Source: Methanoregula sp.
Lineage (GTDB): Archaea > Halobacteriota > Methanomicrobia > Methanomicrobiales > Methanospirillaceae
Length of the DNA stretch: 37,860 nt
Reading direction: 5' to 3'
Assembly (NCBI GenBank): GCA_003141335.1
Contig: PLLR01000024.1
Coordinates: 1 to 37,860 of the forward strand
Part shown: positions 8,116 through 15,516 of the stretch, piece after piece
Layout of the letters: each line of letters starts with the position of its first letter
Numbering within the stretch: the stretch's first letter is position 1
Program-made: the position numbers and the translations under genes
The notes under the pieces: generated by a model
Databases searched by the model: none
What the model saw: the letters and a program-made list of their open reading frames with translations, nothing else
What the model was told of the DNA's origin: nothing

Positions 8116-8619
8116 ATGCATGTCATCACACCGAGCTGCACACTCCGCGACTGGATCCCGGGTGATGCCGGCTCCCTTGCAAGGCACGCGAATAATCCCT
8201 GTATCGCGGTAATGATGAGGGACGTGTTTCCCTCGCTGGAGGATGCACACCGTTTTATCAGCATGGCAACAGGGCCCACGCCAAACCTGTTCCTGGCAAT
8301 TGACGTCAAGGGTGAGGCAGTCGGCGGTATTGGTATCCACCCGCTGGACGATGTGAAGCGCAGGTCTGCTGAGATCGGGTACTGGCTTTCCGAATCCCTC
8401 TTGGGGAAGGGTATTATGACCGATGCAGTAGGTTCGCTTGTCCCCTTTGCATTCGAACGGTATGATATCGTACGGCTCCAGGCAGGCGTTTTCTCTAGCA
8501 ACCCTGCCTCGATGCGGGTCCTGGAGAAGTGCGGTTTTACCCGTGAGGCCGTCCACAGGGACGCTATTACCAAGAATGGTGCTCTCCTTGATGAAGTGAT
8601 GTATGTACATTTCGGGTAG
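8116..8619 (+). CDS. GNAT-family N-acetyltransferase (RimJ/RimL-like)
   Basis: The 167-residue protein has the layout of the ribosomal-protein acetyltransferase branch of GNAT. A strand pair ends in LAIDVKGEAVGGIGIHPLDD, the acetyl-CoA loop region follows as IGYWLSESLLGKGIMTDAV (about residues 88-106), and near the end is NPASMRVLEKCGF (about residues 128-140), the typical N-x-x-S-x-x-V-x-E-K-x-G-F signature. It would acetylate an amino group using acetyl-CoA; the acceptor is unknown. It stands alone on the plus strand. It is distant from the KamA homologue and reads as RimJ-like, so I do not propose it as the beta-lysine acetyltransferase AblB. No strong ribosome binding site precedes the ATG. 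Confidence 0.82.
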   Translation: MHVITPSCTLRDWIPGDAGSLARHANNPCIAVMMRDVFPSLEDAHRFISMATGPTPNLFLAIDVKGEAVGGIGIHPLDDVKRRSAEIGYWLSESLLGKGIMTDAVGSLVPFAFERYDIVRLQAGVFSSNPASMRVLEKCGFTREAVHRDAITKNGALLDEVMYVHFG

Positions 8620-8705
8620 GGTTTTTATCTCGTTTGGAGGTATCAGTGTCCTCATCGGTATCTATTCATGGGTGAAGTGGCAAAGCAGACTGGTGGTGAA
8701 CTGAG

Positions 8706-9380
8706 ATGGAAATTCTCCCGGAAATTCATCAGGTTGACGGCGTGCAGGGGAATTGCTTTCTCCTTGATCGCGAGGGGCTTGTCCTCATCGACACGGGGCT
8801 GCCCCGTAACAATAAAAAGATCCTTTCCTGTATCAGGGACACACTGAAGAAGGATCCAAAAGACCTGAAATACATCATCATTACCCATTACCATGTAGAT
8901 CACACCGGGAATGCGGCAGAGCTCCGGGATATTACCGGTGCAAAGGTTGCCATTCACGAGGCAGATGCGGATTACCTTGGCGGGAAAATGCCCATGCCAC
9001 CGTTACAGGGGCTTCGCGGGCGAATCCTGAACATCCTGTTATTCTTTTGGTCCGCCAAGCCGGTGAATCCCGATATCCTGCTGCATGACGGCGACAGCAT
9101 CTGCGGGCTGCAATGCATCCATACCCCCGGCCACACCCCCGGCAGTATCTGCCTCCATGACCCGGCGCTCCAGGTCGTCTTTTGCGGTGACGCGTTCCTC
9201 ACCAAAAACGGGATCGTGAGCGGTCCTCCCCTATCTGCAACTCCTAATATGGCCGAGGCAAATACCTCAGCGAAGAAAATTTCCCATCTGGATTTTGATA
9301 TCCTGCTGTCCGGCCATGGGATTCCTGTCAGGCCACATGCTTCCGAACAGGTTGCTGGGTTCTGCCGTACTCTGGACTGA
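8706..9380 (+). CDS. MBL-fold metal-dependent hydrolase
   Basis: The 224-residue protein carries the metallo-beta-lactamase-fold metal site: HYHVDH at 61-66, H143 in HTPGHTPGS, D162 in CGDAF and H204 in LLSGHGIPV. These residues normally hold two zinc or iron ions. The short length and simple layout match the broad glyoxalase-II-like branch, so a thioester or other ester hydrolase role is possible but not demonstrated. A hydrophobic stretch at about 105-118 (ILNILLFFW) could touch a membrane or substrate. The gene is followed immediately by the tail of a transglutaminase-like gene on the same strand. Confidence 0.85.
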   Translation: MEILPEIHQVDGVQGNCFLLDREGLVLIDTGLPRNNKKILSCIRDTLKKDPKDLKYIIITHYHVDHTGNAAELRDITGAKVAIHEADADYLGGKMPMPPLQGLRGRILNILLFFWSAKPVNPDILLHDGDSICGLQCIHTPGHTPGSICLHDPALQVVFCGDAFLTKNGIVSGPPLSATPNMAEANTSAKKISHLDFDILLSGHGIPVRPHASEQVAGFCRTLD

Positions 9381-9741
9381 TGAAATCGAATCTTTTTTCC
9401 AGCAGGAACTAGTCCACGGTGAAGGCACGCATTTCTGGGCAGAGTATTACCTTGAAGGCTACGGTTGGGTCCCGGTCGATGTGACAGTAGCAGTAACAGC
9501 GGACTGGGTATATAAGGCAACCCCGGACGAGCGGCACCGGTTCAAGGAGTATTACTTCGTCAACCTTGATCCGTTCCGGTACAACATCCAGAAGGATGTC
9601 GATATCCCGATTACACCCGACCCAGGCAATGCCGTGTTGTTCCGCAGTATCGTTCAGACCCCCAAGGTGGTATGCGACACATGTCCGGAAGATCTGGACC
9701 TGTTCCTAGTTCACTGGACGGCAGATGTGAAAAAAGTATGA
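9373..9741 (+). pseudogene. C-terminal remnant of a transglutaminase-like protein
   Basis: This frame has no natural start: its open part overlaps the end of the MBL gene in another frame, and protein-like sequence begins near WTDEIESFF. It contains GTHFWAEYYLEGYGWVPVDV, the region around the catalytic His and Asp of transglutaminase-like proteases (H in the THFWAE phrase, D in VPVD). The core cysteine and everything before it are missing. The remainder (YYFVNLDPFRYNIQKDVD and so on) looks like the normal tail of archaeal transglutaminase-domain proteins. It appears to be a 5'-deleted gene whose break abuts the MBL gene stop. Confidence 0.6.
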
Positions 9742-9751
9742 GAGCGGGAGA

Positions 9752-11281
9752 TCAATTCCCTGCTTCCGGCTTCTCCTCGCCGCCTTCTTCTTCGCCCGGC
9801 TTCAGGGTCTTCATTGAGGGGAAGAGGATCACTTCTTTGATGGAATTGTTGTTTGTCAGGAGCATCACCAGCCGGTCGATGCCAATGCCGACACCCCCGG
9901 TCGGGGGCATGCCATAGCCTATGGCATTGATGAAATCGTAATCGATCATCTGTGCTTCAAGGTCGCCAAGTCTCCGCTTCTCATCCTGTGCCTCAAACCG
10001 CTCCTTCTGATCGATCGGGTCATTCAGCTCTGAGAACCCGTTGGCCACTTCCATGCCGTAAATAAACAGTTCGAACCGCTCGGTAAATCCCTCTTTTGTC
10101 CTGTGTCTCTTTGCAAGCGGGGAGTTCTCTACCGGGAAGTCATGGATGAACGTCGGCTGGATCAGTTTCTCTTCTACCAGACCTTCGAAAAAGTGAACAA
10201 GGAATTCACGCTGGGATGTAGGTTTATCCGGTTCATCGAGCTTGTTTTGCCGTGACAACTCACGAAGCTCATCGACGGTATGCGCAAAGATATCGATGCC
10301 GGTGTGTTCCAGAACCGCATCGGCCATGGAGAGCTTCTTCCATGGCTTTTCAAAGTTCAGGACCGTGTTCTCAAAGGGGATCTGGTATTTTCCATGAATT
10401 TCGTTGATGGTCGAGGAGATAATTTCCTCTGTAAGCGCCATCATATCCTTAAAATCCCGGTATGCCCAGTAAATCTCTACCATCGTGAATTCCGGGTTAT
10501 GATGGGTATCAACAGCCTCATTGCGGAAATTTCTCGCGATCTCAAAGACCTTTTCAAAACCCCCGACAACCAAGCGTTTCAAGTACAGCTCGGGTGCAAT
10601 CCGGAGGAACAGCTTCTGGTCAAGGAAGTTGTGGTATGAGGTGAATGGCCGGGCATTAGCGCCCCCGTACACCGGCTGGAGGATGGGGGTTTCGAATTCC
10701 AGGAACCCGTGATCATCAAGATACCTGCGGATTAATGAGATGATCCGGCTCCGGTTCCGGAACGTCTGCCTGCTCTCCTCGTTGACAATCAGGTCGACAT
10801 ATCGCTGCCGGTACCGTTTTTCGATATCCTTTAACCCATGGAATTTCTCCGGGAGTGAACAGACAGCCTTGCACAGGATGGTTACCGTATCTACCCAGAT
10901 GGTGATCTCGCCCAGTTTTGTCCTGAAAACATGCCCGGTTACCCCGATGATATCCCCCCGCTCGATGAACTGGTTGATGAAATCAAACTGTTCTTCACCA
11001 AGGTCATTCTTGCGGATATAGAGCTGGATCTTGCCGCTTTCATCCCCGAGATCAGCAAAAAGAGTCTTGCCGTGATTCCGCACGATATAAATCCTGCCCG
11101 CGGTTGATACGGCTTCAACACTCTTGTCATGGGTGATATCCGCGTATCGTGTTTTGATCTCCGCAACAGTATTCTGCCGATCAAAGGTGTGGGGGAAGAT
11201 GGTGACACCTTTTTTCTGGAGTGTACGTACTTTATCGAGTCGTATCTGGTCAAATGCTAAATTTTCAGTGGGATTAGTCAT
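9752..11281 (-). CDS. lysS: Lysyl-tRNA synthetase, class II
   Basis: The 509-residue enzyme charges tRNA-Lys. An N-terminal OB-fold anticodon-binding domain (about residues 55-150, with AGRIYIVRNHGKTLFADL) precedes the class II catalytic core. Motif 2 is FRNEAVDTHHNPEFTMVE and motif 3 is GYGMPPTGGVGIGIDRLVML. Many methanogens use a class I LysRS instead, so a class II enzyme with a bacterial-type layout is a useful lineage marker; it is known from other archaea. The start is supported by a GGGTG sequence seven to eight bases upstream. The end is an acidic tail (KPGEEEGGEEKPEAGN). The gene stands alone, with the transglutaminase remnant ending only ten bases from its stop on the opposite strand. 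Confidence 0.97.
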   Translation of the reverse strand: MTNPTENLAFDQIRLDKVRTLQKKGVTIFPHTFDRQNTVAEIKTRYADITHDKSVEAVSTAGRIYIVRNHGKTLFADLGDESGKIQLYIRKNDLGEEQFDFINQFIERGDIIGVTGHVFRTKLGEITIWVDTVTILCKAVCSLPEKFHGLKDIEKRYRQRYVDLIVNEESRQTFRNRSRIISLIRRYLDDHGFLEFETPILQPVYGGANARPFTSYHNFLDQKLFLRIAPELYLKRLVVGGFEKVFEIARNFRNEAVDTHHNPEFTMVEIYWAYRDFKDMMALTEEIISSTINEIHGKYQIPFENTVLNFEKPWKKLSMADAVLEHTGIDIFAHTVDELRELSRQNKLDEPDKPTSQREFLVHFFEGLVEEKLIQPTFIHDFPVENSPLAKRHRTKEGFTERFELFIYGMEVANGFSELNDPIDQKERFEAQDEKRRLGDLEAQMIDYDFINAIGYGMPPTGGVGIGIDRLVMLLTNNNSIKEVILFPSMKTLKPGEEEGGEEKPEAGN

Positions 11282-11444
11282 TGGAAAGCACCCATTTTAA
11301 GGATGATGTGTATCGTAATTGTTCGATTTCGATCGTAATAATACCATCAGCATTTGCGCCGGAAGAATGTTGCCTGTGGTTGCTGCTTTTTTTAAAACCG
11401 GCAAAAAAATTACTTCCTGCTGCAGGAACCAACCGTAAGGCTCA

Positions 11445-12779
11445 TTAATTTCCTTTGCGCTTCTTCAGCATATCGGATGTGTATTTCAAAAGTCCGTAGA
11501 TGCCATCTGATGACGGATGGACTTCGATAAACTCCTCAAAATCCTGCACGGAAAATTGGCGCTTCATAAGAAAAGCCATATATCCGGCTATGAGTCCCCC
11601 GCCGGGTCCTGCTGCACAGATTCCCTTGAGTGCCCCGCTTTCCGGGTCAACAAAAACCTTGGCAAGCCCGGTATCTCCGGATGGAACTGACCAGAATGTT
11701 CCTGGTCCTGCAGGTCCGGGAATCGCAAGTGAAGCTGCACCCTCCGTTTCATGTGTACAAAACGCAAGTTCATGGGCAAGATTAATCGACTGCGGGATAT
11801 ACCGCATATCCATAGTGCGGGGTTTTCCAAGGATAGTATCTGCTGCAACAATTCCCTGGTAACGGGCAACTGGCGTCAGATACGGGGGACCAATGACATC
11901 TCCACAGGCATAGACCCCCGGGACACTTGTCTGCATATGGCGATCGACAATAACCTCACCAATCGTCCCTTTTTTTACGCCCTGCAGCATTTCGGAGCGT
12001 GGGACAAGCCCTGCGGCGATCAGGACTGCATCGGCATCAACAGCAGCATCCTTATCGTCGGCTCTTACATGAACCGCGTTGATCCGTGATCTCCCGGTTA
12101 ACGACTGGACGGTGGTCTCCTCCCGAATTTCCACCCCGTCAAGTTCCTTAATTGCGAGAGCACGGAGATGTTTATCGGTGTTTTTCAGAAAAGAACTCCT
12201 GCTGATGAGGGTCACTTCGCTACCAAACATGCAAAAAATATAGGCAAACTCAGCAGACATCACTCCTCCTCCTATAATCGCCAGTTTTTTGGGGAGTTTT
12301 TTCATCTGGAAGAGGGTATGGGGAGTATACACACCCTTGAGATCGATCCCCCTGATATCAGGAATATTTGGTCGTGACCCGGTGGCAGCAATCACTGCCT
12401 CCGCCTCTACCTGGTCATCTCCAACAAAAACCTTCTTTCCTTCGAGCCTGCCGGTTTTACCATAGATTATATTTACGCCGGCAGATCTGGTTTCGGTGTC
12501 AAGAACAGAAGCGATCTTTTCCTGAATCGCATGCATTCCTGAAAAAATTCTAAAAAAATTGATTCCGGGCACTGCATCAATAATCCCCAGGTTTTGAAAT
12601 GTGCGAGCCGAATGGATCATGCGGGCGGCATCATTCAGTGCACAGACCGGCATACATCCAAAATGGAGGCATTGACCCCCAATCCCTCCTCGTTCGATGA
12701 GATCGACCTCTTTTCCCGCGGAAGCGAGCCGAATTGAAGCGATCCTGCCTGCCGGGCCACCCCCTAGAACAACGATCAT
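11445..12779 (-). CDS. FAD-dependent pyridine nucleotide-disulfide oxidoreductase (dihydrolipoyl dehydrogenase-like)
   Basis: The 444-residue protein starts with the FAD-binding GGGPAG motif (6-11) and has the redox-active C-x4-C pair in GGQCLHFGC (C37, C42). A second Rossmann motif, IIGGGVMSAEFAY, binds NAD(P)H, and ACGDVIGPPYLTPVA is the second FAD contact. The C-terminal dimer domain has VHPSSDG, where lipoamide dehydrogenases have HP-x3-E, so the usual general-base Glu is changed to Asp or displaced. No 2-oxoacid dehydrogenase genes are nearby. The electron acceptor is therefore unknown: lipoamide, another disulfide or a metal are possible. The gene is downstream of the unknown 322-residue protein on the same strand, separated by about 100 bases with a large hairpin. 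Confidence 0.9.
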   Translation of the reverse strand: MIVVLGGGPAGRIASIRLASAGKEVDLIERGGIGGQCLHFGCMPVCALNDAARMIHSARTFQNLGIIDAVPGINFFRIFSGMHAIQEKIASVLDTETRSAGVNIIYGKTGRLEGKKVFVGDDQVEAEAVIAATGSRPNIPDIRGIDLKGVYTPHTLFQMKKLPKKLAIIGGGVMSAEFAYIFCMFGSEVTLISRSSFLKNTDKHLRALAIKELDGVEIREETTVQSLTGRSRINAVHVRADDKDAAVDADAVLIAAGLVPRSEMLQGVKKGTIGEVIVDRHMQTSVPGVYACGDVIGPPYLTPVARYQGIVAADTILGKPRTMDMRYIPQSINLAHELAFCTHETEGAASLAIPGPAGPGTFWSVPSGDTGLAKVFVDPESGALKGICAAGPGGGLIAGYMAFLMKRQFSVQDFEEFIEVHPSSDGIYGLLKYTSDMLKKRKGN

Positions 12780-12823
12780 GGGTTTTCCTTTACCACAAAC
12801 TGAGAAGTTCTGATCATTTTAAC

Positions 12824-12876
12824 GAGAGGAGCACAGGATATCTTCAAAATATATTGTGTCCTGTGCAACCCCTCTC
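12824..12876. other. Imperfect intergenic hairpin (possible terminator or operator)
   Basis: GAGAGG (12824-12829) pairs with CCTCTC (12871-12876), and GCACAGGA (12831-12838) pairs with TCCTGTGC (12859-12866). A few unpaired bases separate the two stems and about 20 bases form the loop. It lies just after the stop of the 322-residue protein and about 45 bases before the start of the oxidoreductase, both on the minus strand. It could end the first transcript, stabilise its 3' end, or act as a DNA operator for the second gene. No T-run follows. Confidence 0.5.
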
Positions 12877-12877
12877 C

Positions 12878-13846
12878 TTAAAATATTTCTACCCCTTCAT
12901 CCACCGGTTCCGAAAGCAGTTCACCGGTAAAAGCGTTTATCTCGACAATCTTCTTGCCCCGGATCTGCCAGACCGGAATATAGACCTGCCGGATATCAAC
13001 AGAGATATTTTTCTTTTCAGGTTTGAGGATCTTCTCTTCATAGAAGATTGCGTCTCCTTTCTCCTGCTTGATACGAACCTTCTGGGTAAGCCGGTCAATC
13101 AGCTCGTTGACAATCCGGTCCGTTGCCTCCTCTTTCCGGATATGGGGATCAGAGACTTCAGCACCTCCGGGAATCTCCTTCTCTTCAACCTGCTTTCCAT
13201 CAAGTTCGATCTTTATTCCATTGATTGCATTAATTGCACCCCATCCATCCGCATCAAACGGAATGCGACGGTCCTTGTAGACCTGTTCCCCGGTGCTTGT
13301 ATAATGGAAAAGGAAATAAGGTATGAACCGGAGTTTTGCGGTTCCCTGCACTCCCCCGATTCGAACTGCTGCCTGTTCAGTGATTTTTATCGGGTAATGC
13401 GGGAGAGTAATGCCTGAAGGCTCTTCTTTCTGTTTTGTTTCCTTTTCAGAAGATGCAGATGCAACAGTTGCTTTTTTGCCTTTTAACGGGGTGAGATCCA
13501 GTGACAGTTCACGGTCAAGAATATCGGCGAGCACTGCTTCACCCGTATACCGCACAAATTCGTCAACACCCCATTGGATGCAGTTCTCGGTTATAATATC
13601 CTTATCAATTGAAAAGAGAAGTTTCTTACAGCTCATCTCATGATCGTCGATCATAAGATTGTAATTGGTTTTGTCAAACTGCCCGATAAGGTCACTGTCG
13701 TTTGAACAGAGTACCAGGAGGCAGGTGCTGTCGCGTACCGCAGAAAGATCGAGAGGTTCATCCACCTCTTCGACCTCAAAACGGGCTGCCTCAAGAATGA
13801 GTCGCATTGCATTCTTGGCTTTTTCCCGCATATCGTGTTCCATCAT
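12878..13846 (-). CDS. Conserved-looking protein of unknown function (322 residues)
   Basis: I do not recognise this family. The first 120 residues alternate strands and helices (RFEVEEVDEP, TCLLVLCSNDSDLIGQF, KKLLFSIDKD), a pattern compatible with an alpha/beta domain. A charged, low-complexity linker at about 132-146 contains SSEKETKQKEEPSG. The C-terminal half has many basic and acidic residues and ends with VYIPVWQIRGKKIVEINA followed by FTGELL. No signal peptide or membrane segment is present, so it is probably cytoplasmic. The gene is divergent from the DUF128 gene, with 42 bases between the two starts, which suggests shared control. The length and clean composition argue for a real gene. 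Confidence 0.8.
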   Translation of the reverse strand: MMEHDMREKAKNAMRLILEAARFEVEEVDEPLDLSAVRDSTCLLVLCSNDSDLIGQFDKTNYNLMIDDHEMSCKKLLFSIDKDIITENCIQWGVDEFVRYTGEAVLADILDRELSLDLTPLKGKKATVASASSEKETKQKEEPSGITLPHYPIKITEQAAVRIGGVQGTAKLRFIPYFLFHYTSTGEQVYKDRRIPFDADGWGAINAINGIKIELDGKQVEEKEIPGGAEVSDPHIRKEEATDRIVNELIDRLTQKVRIKQEKGDAIFYEEKILKPEKKNISVDIRQVYIPVWQIRGKKIVEINAFTGELLSEPVDEGVEIF

Positions 13847-13888
13847 AAATAAATTGCCATGGTCTTATAGAACAATTTTTCTATTGCG

Positions 13889-14653
13889 ATGTCTGAAATT
13901 ACTATAATGACCGTTCCGCTCAAATTTGTCAACCATAGCATTGAAGATTTTGCAATGCAGGTGACTTTTGATCCGGTCTCTGGCGACGGCAACGTCGTTT
14001 ATAACTTATCAGTCATTAAAAACGAAGACCTCGATTTTGCAATCTCCACGCTTAAAGATGCATATAAGACCGGTGTCACCGTAAGCGGTCGTGTCAGATT
14101 CCTTTCTTCCGGTGAAAAAATGCAAGGGTATGTTGTGCCGAAAGGATGCACGGGTATCTGTACCTTGTGCAGCATAACGTTTGATGGTCTCCTGATCCGG
14201 CGTGGTATTCCCATCAACCCTATTGGCGGGGGGGTTGTCGAAATAGAAAAACGCACACCCCTGCGGTTTACCCACATCATCCTGTACGAACACACGACCA
14301 TCGATCCCCTCCAGGTGCTCATCTCCCAGAAGACGACCTCCATTACCAGCGTGATGCGCACGGGAAGCGGGGCTATTCTTGCAAATATCAGGGAGTTCCA
14401 CATGGAGGCAGAATCACAGGTCGGTACAGTACTGGATGAACTCTCCAGCAGCAGTTTCTCCGGCATTCTTGAAGTGGGGATGCCGAACCTTCCTCTCCTT
14501 GGTGTACCAGTGAGCCCCCAGTACGTTGCGATTGCAGCGGTTGGCGGTACAAATCCGATGGCTGCAATACGCGAGGGTGGTCGCTGGGTGCAGACCCAGG
14601 CAATGAAGGGACTGATGGAAATTTCGCAGATGGAAGAAATCCGGGATTTTTAA
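13889..14653 (+). CDS. Stand-alone DUF128 (NrpR regulatory domain) protein
   Basis: The 254-residue protein is essentially one DUF128 domain. The characteristic core is CTLCSITFDGLLIRRGIPIN followed by PIGGGVVEIE at about residues 90-120. A second conserved area lies around VLDELSSSSFSGILEVG and LPLLGVPVSP. In NrpR, the methanogen repressor of nitrogen genes, this domain senses 2-oxoglutarate and follows a winged helix. Here no winged helix is present at either end, so the protein cannot bind DNA in the NrpR way alone. Split NrpR systems are known in Methanosarcina, where a partner supplies the HTH. No such partner is adjacent; the divergent neighbour is an unknown protein, and the nearest HTH protein is the convergent TrmB regulator. 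The function is inferred only as ligand sensing. Confidence 0.85.
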   Translation: MSEITIMTVPLKFVNHSIEDFAMQVTFDPVSGDGNVVYNLSVIKNEDLDFAISTLKDAYKTGVTVSGRVRFLSSGEKMQGYVVPKGCTGICTLCSITFDGLLIRRGIPINPIGGGVVEIEKRTPLRFTHIILYEHTTIDPLQVLISQKTTSITSVMRTGSGAILANIREFHMEAESQVGTVLDELSSSSFSGILEVGMPNLPLLGVPVSPQYVAIAAVGGTNPMAAIREGGRWVQTQAMKGLMEISQMEEIRDF

Positions 14654-14674
14654 AAAAGGAACCAATCTCTTTTT

Positions 14675-15454
14675 TTATCCGGTTTTTTTGGCCCAGTCAA
14701 AGATCAGGGTATAATAACGCACAAAGAACCTGACGAATCCTTCAGATTCTGAAAACAGTGCTACCGCATCCTCTTCACCTACTCCCACGATCACCATTAC
14801 GCAACGACCGTCAATGATACAGACACCACCTGCCATCATCTCCTTTGCCGTATCGAGTTCTTTTGGGATTTCGGGATGCTGTATGATATACACGTTCATT
14901 TTTATTGGTATCTCTCCCGTCCATTGAGGTGTGATTATTTCAACGCCAAGATGATCTGCCATGGTGGTGAGTTTCTGTTTAACATCCGGCGATAAAATCT
15001 GGGGGTGAGCGATAATTCTGATCCTGTGCTTTGCACTGGAAATAAGATCGGTGAGTTTTTTTTTGATAGTTTCGATGCCATAAATATTCCATATCAGCTC
15101 CTCGCTTCCAAGTCCCGGGCGCATCCGTTCCCGGTATATCAGCGATAAGGTATCACGTGCATATTTTGCATCCATTTCGATATGGTCCATCAGTTTTGTA
15201 ATGGCGTCTTCGGGAGAAAAGGCGGCAAACCGTTTGGGTGCAGACTGGGATACAGAGACGAGTCCTTTATCCAGAAGTTGATCTATTACCGTGTATACCG
15301 ATGCGCGTGGAACACCGGAAATCTCATGAATTTCGCTTGCCGTAGCACTGGCAACTTTAAGGAGTGCAACGTATACACGTGCCTCATATTTTGTCAGACC
15401 GAGTGATTTGAGACATTCAGTAACGCGAACGGGATTTTCTGACGGCAATTTCAT
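14675..15454 (-). CDS. TrmB-family transcriptional regulator
   Basis: The 259-residue protein begins with the TrmB winged helix: LGLTKYEARVYVALLK, then ATASEIHEISGVPRASVYTV (about residues 19-55) and LLDKGLVSV. A coiled region follows (YARDTLSLIYRERM) and then a C-terminal effector domain similar to the phospholipase-D-like part of TrmB proteins (SAKHRIRIIAHPQIL). TrmB proteins often control sugar uptake and metabolism genes and may bind maltose, glucose or similar ligands. It is divergent from a surface protein/glucose-6-phosphate isomerase pair across 62 bases. A perfect palindrome in that gap is an obvious candidate binding site, so regulation of itself and of the divergent pair is plausible. 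Confidence 0.92.
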   Translation of the reverse strand: MKLPSENPVRVTECLKSLGLTKYEARVYVALLKVASATASEIHEISGVPRASVYTVIDQLLDKGLVSVSQSAPKRFAAFSPEDAITKLMDHIEMDAKYARDTLSLIYRERMRPGLGSEELIWNIYGIETIKKKLTDLISSAKHRIRIIAHPQILSPDVKQKLTTMADHLGVEIITPQWTGEIPIKMNVYIIQHPEIPKELDTAKEMMAGGVCIIDGRCVMVIVGVGEEDAVALFSESEGFVRFFVRYYTLIFDWAKKTG

Positions 15455-15488
15455 TGAAACATCACTTTATATCCTGCAATAATAAATG

Positions 15489-15500
15489 TTGTTATAACAA
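15489..15500. promoter_or_regulatory. Palindromic operator candidate between TrmB and the surface protein gene
   Basis: TTGTTATAACAA is a perfect 12-bp palindrome in the 62-bp divergent gap. It is extended on the right by a second GTT/AAC-type half (TAACAACAA). Its position, 17 bases before the plus-strand start and 35 before the minus-strand start, lies over or beside both promoters. A TrmB-type repressor bound here could control both directions. The same gap contains a TATA-like ATATAAA on the minus strand near 15467-15473. Confidence 0.5.
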
Positions 15501-15509
15501 TAACAACAA

Positions 15510-15515
15510 GTGATC
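15510..15515 (+). promoter_or_regulatory. Ribosome binding site of the surface protein gene
   Basis: GTGATC matches the end of the archaeal anti-Shine-Dalgarno complement. It is one base from the ATG at 15517 and four from the in-frame ATG at 15520. The second ATG has the better spacing. Confidence 0.4.
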
Positions 15516-15516
15516 G

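Noticed and set aside
614-8619. KamA homologue plus GNAT protein as an acetyl-beta-lysine (ablA-ablB) system
   Set aside because: They are 6 kb apart with unrelated genes and IS between, the GNAT protein reads as RimJ-like, and the KamA homologue lacks the lysine-binding residues.
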